Assembly (NCBI GenBank): GCA_963808455.1
Contig: CAWEHT010000136.1
Coordinates: forward strand, 1-40,594
Direction: 5' to 3'
Origin: CAWEHT01 sp963808455
GTDB lineage: Bacteria; Chloroflexota; Anaerolineae; CG2-30-64-16
DNA: 40,594 bases
Numbering within the stretch: the stretch's first letter is position 1; every line of letters begins with the position of its first letter. This document shows, piece after piece, positions 32,376 through 38,546 of this stretch. Below the pieces are notes generated by a model. It was not told the origin of the DNA and ran no database searches. It saw nothing but the letters and a program-made list of their open reading frames with translations. Made by a program: the position numbers and the translations under genes.

Positions 32376-33122
32376 GTGGCGCGGAAAGGACATGGCGAGG
32401 GGGGTGCTAGCGAAGACCGGTGGTTGCTGACCTACTCTGACCTGATCACGCTGCTGCTGGCTTTCTTCATCATTATGTATTCCTCGTCAAAAGCTGACCT
32501 GGCCAAGTTCGATCAACTGGCAAAATCTTTCCAGCAGGCCTTCGGCGTGGCCGGGTTACCCGGTGGTCAAGGGCTGTTGGCGGATAGCGCCGGCATGTTC
32601 GACTTTGGCGCCCTGAGCCCTGCGCAACAGCAATTCATGCAGATCAGCGAGCAGCTGCAGTCCTATGTCGCGAAGTCGGGGCAGGCCAATATGATTGACG
32701 TCAACTTACGCCCCGAAGGCATAGCCGTGACGCTGTCCAATGCGCTGCTTTTCCCGTCAGGCGGAACGGATCTGGGCCCTGACTCGCGCAAGGCCTTGGC
32801 CAGGATTGCCGATCTCATCCGGCCCCTGCCCAACGAGATCCGCGTCGAAGCTCACACCGACAACCTGCCAACTGACAGTGCTGTCTACCCAACGAATTGG
32901 GAGCTCTCGGCGGCCCGGGCCGCGTCCGTGGCACGCTTCTTGATCGATCAAGAAGGGATCGCGCCGGCGCGTCTGTCAATCTTGGGCTATGGCGAGTATC
33001 GGCCCCTGTTCCCGAACAATACAGTCGAGAATCGGGCGCGGAACCGCCGGGCTGACATCGTCATCCTGTATCCATCGCAGCGCGTGGCTCCCGTCGTGGA
33101 CATGAGCACGAGCACACCCTAA
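32376..33122 (+). CDS. motB: Flagellar stator protein MotB
   Basis: A 248-residue stator subunit. After a short charged N-terminus, the single helix LLTYSDLITLLLAFFIIMYS holds the channel aspartate D22. A plug/linker region follows. The OmpA-like peptidoglycan-binding domain (about 125-235) has LFPSGGTDLGPDSRKAL, EAHTDNLPT, NWELSAARAASVARFL and NRRADIVI. The start is GTG at 32376, just after the motA stop, with AGGAGG-like sequence in the motA end. The Asp and the absence of polar Na-type signatures do not settle whether H or Na drives the motor. Confidence 0.94.
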   Translation: MARKGHGEGGASEDRWLLTYSDLITLLLAFFIIMYSSSKADLAKFDQLAKSFQQAFGVAGLPGGQGLLADSAGMFDFGALSPAQQQFMQISEQLQSYVAKSGQANMIDVNLRPEGIAVTLSNALLFPSGGTDLGPDSRKALARIADLIRPLPNEIRVEAHTDNLPTDSAVYPTNWELSAARAASVARFLIDQEGIAPARLSILGYGEYRPLFPNNTVENRARNRRADIVILYPSQRVAPVVDMSTSTP

Positions 33123-33139
33123 GCAGGGAGCGAAGCCAA

Positions 33140-33838
33140 GTGAACAAGAAGAAGATCCTGATGATCGCGGGAGCGGCCCTCCCAATCTTGATCATCGTCG
33201 CGGCCATCGCCTTCTCCACGCATTTCTTCACGCGACCGATGCTGTTGAGCGTCAGTATCGGTGGCCAGGCGCAGGCACAAGCGGCGGATCCTGTCTCCAC
33301 TCCCCAAGTTGACCCCATGCCGACTCCGCAGTTCGGCAGCGGGATCCTGATCGATCTCGGCAGCAAGGTGGTCAACCTCGCGGACCCTGGGGGCTACCGC
33401 TTTCTCAAGGTGGGCATCGTGCTCGAACTGCAACCTACCGATCCGGCATACGCTTCCCTCAAGCCGGCCGATCAAGCCAAAGCTGAACAGGCAATCCGCG
33501 ACGACATCGCCAATCGCCAGCCTATCATTTCCGATACGGTGATCAGTTGCCTGAGCGACAAGACCTTTGCAGATATCTTTTCATTGGCGGGTAAGGAGAA
33601 ATTGAAGGCGGCCTTGCTGGCAAATTTGAACAAACGGCTGCCGGCGAGTGCCACGGTAGTGCGGATCTACTTCACCGACTTCGTCATCAACTCGCCAGGA
33701 CGCGGGTACGATGGACAACCCAGGTCTCCTGTCGCAGAGCGAAATCGACGCACTCCTGTCGTCAATTGGCAGCGAGGGCAACGGCCCAGACGCTCGTGCT
33801 CACACGGACGGGACGAACGAAAACGCCCGGCGATATGA
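33140..33838 (+). CDS. fliL: Flagellar basal-body protein FliL, overlong 3' end
   Basis: A 232-residue frame encoding FliL, a single-pass membrane protein around the stator. The helix is at about 5-27, a Pro/Gln-rich linker follows, and the domain has VNLADPGGYRFLKVGIVLELQ and ends VVRIYFTDFVIN. FliL normally stops at this point, about residue 183. Here no stop occurs and the frame runs a further 128 bases into fliM, adding about 50 Arg/Pro-rich residues without family signal. The start is GTG at 33140 with GGGAG upstream. Either the stop has been lost by a point change or the overlap is genuine. Confidence 0.85.
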   Translation: MNKKKILMIAGAALPILIIVAAIAFSTHFFTRPMLLSVSIGGQAQAQAADPVSTPQVDPMPTPQFGSGILIDLGSKVVNLADPGGYRFLKVGIVLELQPTDPAYASLKPADQAKAEQAIRDDIANRQPIISDTVISCLSDKTFADIFSLAGKEKLKAALLANLNKRLPASATVVRIYFTDFVINSPGRGYDGQPRSPVAERNRRTPVVNWQRGQRPRRSCSHGRDERKRPAI

Positions 33839-34754
33839 TTTCCGTCGCCCGGACAGGCTGTCCAAAGAGCAGATGCGGGCGCTCCGTATGATCCATGAAA
33901 CCTGGGCGCGACGCGTTTCGGTGTCCCTGTCCGCTTACCTGCGCACATCGGTCGAGGTGAACCTTTCGGATATTGACCAGGGCATGTACGCCAACTTCAT
34001 TCAGCAGCTGCCGGACCAGGGGGTTTTCTTCATCATCGGTCTCAATCAGCTCGCCGGGCACTTCATGTTGCATGTCAATGCTGACATGGCAGGGATGATC
34101 GTGGTGCGCCTGTTGGGTGGTCCTGGGAATATCGAGAAAGTGGATCGTCGTCTGACAGAGCTGGAAATCAACTTGCTGCGGGGGACGGTCGATAAGCTAC
34201 TGGGCGATCTTCAAGATGCCTGGGCCAGCGTGCCGGCCGTCCGGCCACACATCGACGACATCAGCCTGAACCTGCTGCTGGTCCCCATTGCCTTGCCTAC
34301 CGATGCCATTGTGTGGGCCAGCTTTGAGGTGCGGGCGAAGGGCAGCGCTACCAGCATGACCCTGGGCATGCCCTATCCCGTGCTCAAGCCGGTGGCTTCG
34401 CAACTCAGCCCTTACATGCGGGCTATGAGTCCGGACAGCAGCCTCTTCAACGAAACCCGCCAGCACCGGCAGAACCTGGAAGCGCACCTTGACCGGCTCA
34501 GGGTGCCTGTGGCCGTGCAGCTCGGAGCAACAGAAGTTTCCCTGGAAGAACTTGCCGGCTTGCAGCAAGGCGATGTGCTGCCGCTCGACTTGCCCACCAA
34601 CGGTCTTTGCCCGGTTATGATCAACGGGTCGCGGAAATTCATGGGCCACGTTGGCGTGCTCCATCGTAAGCTGGCCGTGTTGCTGACCGACGTAGTCAGC
34701 GAGGATGGCTCGTCCGCAGACGATGCCCACAGAGTTATGGCAACAGGAGATTGA
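33711..34754 (+). CDS. fliM: Flagellar motor switch protein FliM
   Basis: A 347-residue C-ring protein. The N-terminal CheY-P docking motif is LLSQSEIDALLSSI (6-19). The middle CheC-like domain starts at YDFRRPDRLSKEQMRAL, and the C-terminal SpoA domain (about 265-335) has VPVAVQLGATEVSLEELAGLQQGDVLPLDL and MGHVGVLHRKLAVLL. Phosphorylated CheY from the che operon would bind the N-terminus and flip the direction of rotation. It overlaps the fliL frame by 128 bases and ends 4 bases before fliN. Confidence 0.95.
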   Translation: MDNPGLLSQSEIDALLSSIGSEGNGPDARAHTDGTNENARRYDFRRPDRLSKEQMRALRMIHETWARRVSVSLSAYLRTSVEVNLSDIDQGMYANFIQQLPDQGVFFIIGLNQLAGHFMLHVNADMAGMIVVRLLGGPGNIEKVDRRLTELEINLLRGTVDKLLGDLQDAWASVPAVRPHIDDISLNLLLVPIALPTDAIVWASFEVRAKGSATSMTLGMPYPVLKPVASQLSPYMRAMSPDSSLFNETRQHRQNLEAHLDRLRVPVAVQLGATEVSLEELAGLQQGDVLPLDLPTNGLCPVMINGSRKFMGHVGVLHRKLAVLLTDVVSEDGSSADDAHRVMATGD

Positions 34755-34758
34755 TTGC

Positions 34759-35140
34759 ATGAGCGAAGACTTCCCGGACCGGGACCTGTATAACGTAGCT
34801 CATCAGCTGGCGGAAGAACACGTAGTGCAGCCTGCCGCGCTTTGCGCCGCTGCAACCCCGTCAGACCAAGAAGCAGCCCGCCCAGTCTATCGAATTTCTG
34901 TTCGATGTGAACCTGCATGTTACAGTGGAGCTGGGCCGGACCGATATGACAGTCCGTCAGATTCTGGAAATGGGGCCCGGCACGGTGGTCGAACTCAACA
35001 GGTTGGCAGGAGAAGCGGTAGACATTCTGGTCAACGGCAGGGCGATTGCCAGAGGCGAGGTGGTCGTCATCGATGACATGTTCGGCGTCCGCGTGACTGA
35101 CATCCTGTCGCCCTATGATCGCATCAATACGCTGCGCTGA
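34759..35140 (+). CDS. fliN: Flagellar motor switch protein FliN, frameshifted
   Basis: The first frame gives MSEDFPDRDLYNVAHQLAEEHVVQPA, then loses the family pattern. The C-terminal SpoA part is in the next frame: SIEFLFDVNLHVTVELGRTDM, GPGTVVELNRLAGEAVDILVNG and ARGEVVVIDDMFGVRVTDI, complete to the stop at 35140. One extra C near 34835 explains the break; removing it gives VQPARFAPLQPRQTKKQPAQ. The rejoined protein is about 126 residues, a normal FliN length. As a second possibility, the SpoA part could be made alone from the GTG at 34907 (77 residues), but no ribosome site is evident there. Confidence 0.88.
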
Positions 35141-35145
35141 GGCTC

Positions 35146-35505
35146 ATGGTGCTCGAAAACTTGTCTGATTGGCAATCCGTGTTGTGGACTATTGCGGCAA
35201 CCCTGCTTGTGCTCGGCCTCATGTATGGATGTCTTTGGGGCTTGCGCTTCGTCGGGGAACGCCAGCGGGTCCAGCGAGCGGCCAGCCGACTGAACCTGGA
35301 TTCGAGCATCCGTCTGGGGAAGGATCAACAACTGCACCTGGTCCGGTTCGAGCAAGAACTGTTGTTGCTCGGCTCGTCGCCGGCGGGCCTGGTCTTGCTC
35401 TCGAGGGCACCTGCCGCTCCCGCTGAGGCCCCGGCCACCCAACCTGACCTGGAACAGTTTGCCCAAGTCCTTGGCAGCGCAGGGGAGGGAGGCCATGATG
35501 CGTGA
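35146..35505 (+). CDS. fliO: Flagellar biosynthesis protein FliO
   Basis: A 119-residue single-pass membrane protein that helps assemble the FliP pore. The membrane helix lies at about 12-36 (VLWTIAATLLVLGLMYGCLWGL). The cytosolic domain has the family pattern LDSSIRLGKDQQLHLVRFEQELLLLG and a Pro/Ala tail. Although FliO is poorly conserved, position between fliN and fliP makes the call firm. Its stop lies 11 bases inside fliP. Confidence 0.85.
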   Translation: MVLENLSDWQSVLWTIAATLLVLGLMYGCLWGLRFVGERQRVQRAASRLNLDSSIRLGKDQQLHLVRFEQELLLLGSSPAGLVLLSRAPAAPAEAPATQPDLEQFAQVLGSAGEGGHDA

Positions 35506-36307
35506 CGCAGCGATGAGCAGCGCTCAACCTTGCAGGGTCTGCCCGAAAGTCCGGCGCCGTCGCTGGATCATGCTGGCATGCGTCTTGCTGTTGCCGCTGT
35601 TGCTGGTGGGTTGCACGGTGCAAAGCCAGAGCGGCGGGAGCACCGTCAATGTCCAGCTTGGACTGCCGGGCAACCAGGGCGAGCTGTCCAGCACCGTGCA
35701 GATGCTGATATTTCTCAGCGCCCTGTCTTTGATCCCTGTCGTCCTCTTGGTCACCACCGGCTTCGTGCGCATCGTGATCGTCCTGTCGGTGGTTCGCTCT
35801 GCCATCGGCTTGCCGCAGCTGCCGCCCAATCAAGTCATCATCACCATGGCCCTGATCCTGACCTATTTTGTGATGAGCCCCGTCCTGAGCAAGGTCAACG
35901 ACCAGGCCCTGCAGCCTTATCTGCGCGGCGACCTGTCTCAGCAAGAGGCGCTGAACCGGGGTGTGGTGCCGATGCGTGAGTTCATGTTCAAGCAGGTACG
36001 CCAGACGGATGTGGCGCTCTTCATGGGGCTGGCCAACCTGCCTCGGCCGCGTAACGAAGATGATGTGCCGACGAGAGTGCTCGTGCCGGCCTTCGTCATC
36101 AGCGAGCTGCGCACAGCTTTCCAGATGGCGTTCGTGATCTACATTCCCTTCCTTGTCATCGACATGGTAGTCGGCTCTGCCTTGCTCTCGATGGGCATGA
36201 TGATGTTGCCGCCCACTGTCGTGTCCTTGCCGTTCAAGCTTCTACTGTTCGTCCTGGTCGATGGCTGGCGTCTCATTGCGCAAGCATTGGTCTTGAGCTT
36301 CCACTAA
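35495..36307 (+). CDS. fliP: Flagellar export gate protein FliP, lipobox-like signal
   Basis: A 270-residue subunit of the flagellar type III export gate. The mature part is standard: TVQMLIFLSALSLIPVVLLVTTGFVRIVIVLSVVRSAIG, PPNQVIITMALILTYFVMSPVL, REFMFKQVRQTDVALF, and PAFVISELRTAFQMAFVIYIPFLVIDMVV. FliP usually has a cleaved signal peptide; here four arginines (20-23) are followed by a hydrophobic stretch ending LLVG-C40, which fits a lipoprotein signal. The ATG at 35495 has GGGAGG upstream and overlaps fliO by 11 bases. Confidence 0.94.
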   Translation: MMRDAAMSSAQPCRVCPKVRRRRWIMLACVLLLPLLLVGCTVQSQSGGSTVNVQLGLPGNQGELSSTVQMLIFLSALSLIPVVLLVTTGFVRIVIVLSVVRSAIGLPQLPPNQVIITMALILTYFVMSPVLSKVNDQALQPYLRGDLSQQEALNRGVVPMREFMFKQVRQTDVALFMGLANLPRPRNEDDVPTRVLVPAFVISELRTAFQMAFVIYIPFLVIDMVVGSALLSMGMMMLPPTVVSLPFKLLLFVLVDGWRLIAQALVLSFH

Positions 36308-36329
36308 AGGTCAAGGAAGCCGGCGATCC

Positions 36330-36354
36330 TCCGGCCGCATGCGACGCGGCCGGA
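36330..36354. other. GC-rich hairpin between fliP and fliQ
   Basis: TCCGGCCGC (36330-36338) pairs perfectly with GCGGCCGGA (36346-36354) around ATGCGAC. No T-run follows. In an otherwise tightly packed operon the 80-base fliP-fliQ gap is unusual and the hairpin may set relative expression or RNA stability. Confidence 0.5.
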
Positions 36355-36387
36355 AGGGGGAACCCGCTTCCACCGGAGGGTAATCCT

Positions 36388-36657
36388 ATGACAGAAACGA
36401 CAGTGCTCGAACTGGGGCGCGAGGCTGCGCAGATAACCTTGCTGCTCATACTACCCTTGTTGGGCGTGAGCCTGATTGTCGGGCTGGTAATCGGCATCAT
36501 CCAGTCTGCCACACAGATCCACGAAGCGACCGTCAATTTTGTGCCCAAGCTGTTGGCGATCTTCGCTGTGCTCGCGGTCTTGGGACCGTGGATGCTGCAG
36601 AACGCTGTGAAGTTCACTGCTGATCTCTTTCCGCGGTTGCCTGATCTGGCGCGCTGA
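36388..36657 (+). CDS. fliQ: Flagellar export gate protein FliQ
   Basis: An 89-residue two-helix membrane protein (about 14-38 and 50-72) of the export gate. The family pattern is LLILPLLGVSLIVGLVIGIIQSATQIHEATVNFVPKLLAI, including the conserved Q-x-x-T-Q-I. The ATG at 36388 has a GGAGGGTAATCCT ribosome region. FliQ wraps the FliP/FliR core in a ratio of about four per gate. Confidence 0.94.
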   Translation: MTETTVLELGREAAQITLLLILPLLGVSLIVGLVIGIIQSATQIHEATVNFVPKLLAIFAVLAVLGPWMLQNAVKFTADLFPRLPDLAR

Positions 36658-36707
36658 GAAGAATTCATCCATTCCCCTGTGGGGACTATGCGGTTGAGCC
36701 TGAATCG

Positions 36708-37472
36708 ATGACCCTACCCATCAAGGATGTCCAGTTGCTGGTCCCTGTCATGGTGCGCATCCTGTCGGCACTCATGGTAGCGCCAGTCTTCAGCCACCAA
36801 AGTGTGCCAGCCATGGTCAAGATTGCGCTGGCAGGGATGCTGGCCTGGCTCCTGGTCGCGCCCGGCGGCATGTCAGTTACCCTGCCGACGACGGCAGACC
36901 AATGGGTTGCTGGCATTGCCGGTGAGGCGCTGATCGGCCTGCTGTTGGGCGCCCTCAGCAGCCTGGCATTCTGGGGCCTGAACATGGCCGGCGAGCTGGT
37001 TGGACTCCAGATCGGCTGGAATTTTCCCGCGACGATGCACGCCAGCTTTGATAACTCGCCCGCACCGACGGGCCAGCTGTATACAGTGCTGGGCACCCTG
37101 ATCTTCTTGGTGACGGGTTGCTACCAACTGTGGCTCAAGGCGTTGGCCGGCACGTTTGTTGCCGTTCCGCCTTTCGGGTTCGTCATGAATGGCCACGCCG
37201 TCGATCAGGCTATCTCTCTGATCAGCGCCTTGTTCGCCGGCGCGGTCCAACTGGCGCTGCCCGTGATGGGGACGCTATTGCTGGTCGAGACCGTGCTTGC
37301 CTTCATGACCCGGGTACTGCCACAGTTCAACGCATGGGTCTTTGGGATGCCTTTGAAGGTGGGCGTTGGGCTACTGGCGATTTGGCTGACGCTGCCGGTG
37401 CTCATGATGATGATCGATCGTTGGCTCCAGCAGGTGCCGGACGCCCTGCGGATCGCGCAGGTGCTCAGATGA
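36708..37472 (+). CDS. fliR: Flagellar export gate protein FliR
   Basis: A 254-residue polytopic membrane protein and core subunit of the export gate. Conserved segments include VRILSALMVAPVFS, GEALIGLLLGALSSLAFWGLNMAGELVGLQIGWNFPATM and TVLGTLIFLVTGCYQLWLKAL, then FNAWVFGMPLKVGVGLLAIWLTLPV near the end. The start lies 50 bases after fliQ, and its stop overlaps the flhB ATG by four bases (ATGA). Confidence 0.94.
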   Translation: MTLPIKDVQLLVPVMVRILSALMVAPVFSHQSVPAMVKIALAGMLAWLLVAPGGMSVTLPTTADQWVAGIAGEALIGLLLGALSSLAFWGLNMAGELVGLQIGWNFPATMHASFDNSPAPTGQLYTVLGTLIFLVTGCYQLWLKALAGTFVAVPPFGFVMNGHAVDQAISLISALFAGAVQLALPVMGTLLLVETVLAFMTRVLPQFNAWVFGMPLKVGVGLLAIWLTLPVLMMMIDRWLQQVPDALRIAQVLR

Positions 37473-38546
37473 ACGAGCGCACCTTCGACCCCACCCCGCG
37501 CCGCCTGGCAGAGTTGCGACGGCGTGGCGACGTGCCCTTGAGCGCCGAGGTCACGAACGGGCTGACCCTCCTGGCGGCGGTCTACCTGCTGGGCGCTCGC
37601 CTCGCTTCGCTGTCCAGCATGCTGGAAGAATTGATGCGCACAAGCTTCAAGAGCCTCAGTAACCCGGACCTGAGCACCAACGGCCTGGACTCCGGTGCGC
37701 TGGTCCTGGCGCGGGCCCTGGCGGGTGTGTGGTTACCCTTCATGTTGACCATCATGGTCATCGGCATCATCGTGTCGCTGGTCCAGACCCGTGGGCTGAT
37801 CGCCATGAGCCGCATAGCGCCCGATTTCAAGCGGATCAACCCCGTGAGCGGCCTGGGTCGCATCTTTTCGAAACAAGGGCTTTTCGAAACGGGCAAGGGC
37901 CTGGCCAAGATGACCATCCTGGCAGTCGTGCTTTACGGGGGCGCGCGGGTTGCCATCATGCAGCTTGCCGTGGCCAGCCAGGCCGGGCTCGTGCCCGGCA
38001 TCGTCTCGCTCAGCGGCAGTCTCGATCAGATGGCGCACCAGGCCGCCATCTTCCTGCTGCTGGCTGCGGGGCTGGACGTCATATTCCGCCGGCGCCAGTA
38101 TCAGCAGCGCTCCAAGATGACCCGTCAAGAGGTCACCGAGGACATGAAGAACGCCGAGGGCCAGCCCATGATCCGGGCCAAGATCCGCGAGTTGCAGCGG
38201 CGCATGGGCCGCCGGCGCATGATGCAGCAGCTGCACGCGCCGACGTGATCGTGACCAACCCGACCCACCTGGCCATCGCGCTTCGCTACGACGCCAAGAA
38301 AATGGCCGCCCCGGTCGTGGTGGCCAAGGGCCAGGGCCTGATCGCCGAGCAGATCATGCGCAAGGCCCGTGAGTTAGGCATTCCCCTCGTCCAGAACATT
38401 CCCCTGGCTCATGCGCTGATCAAGATCGAGCTGGGGGCAGCCATACCGACCGCCCTCTACCAGGCCGTGGCAGAGGTGTTGGCCTTTGTCTGTATCGCGT
38501 GCGGCGGCACGGGCCAGGGTACGCCGGCCAGGGAGCCACGCGATGA
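37469..38546 (+). CDS. flhB: Flagellar export switch protein FlhB, split by indels
   Basis: The first frame (37469-38248) gives the membrane domain from MNERTFDPTPRRLAELRRRGDVPLSAEV to the cytoplasmic linker RRMGRRRMMQQLHA. One missing base near 38240 stops it; the next frame continues ADVIVTNPTHLAIALRYD, with the N-P-T-H autocleavage site, then GQGLIAEQIMRKARELGIPLVQN and ALYQAVAEVLAFV. A second shift near 38488 would restore YRVRR and a stop at 38546 that overlaps the flhA ATG as ATGA. FlhB cleaves itself between N and P to switch export from hook to filament. The rejoined length is about 358 residues, normal for the family. Confidence 0.88.
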
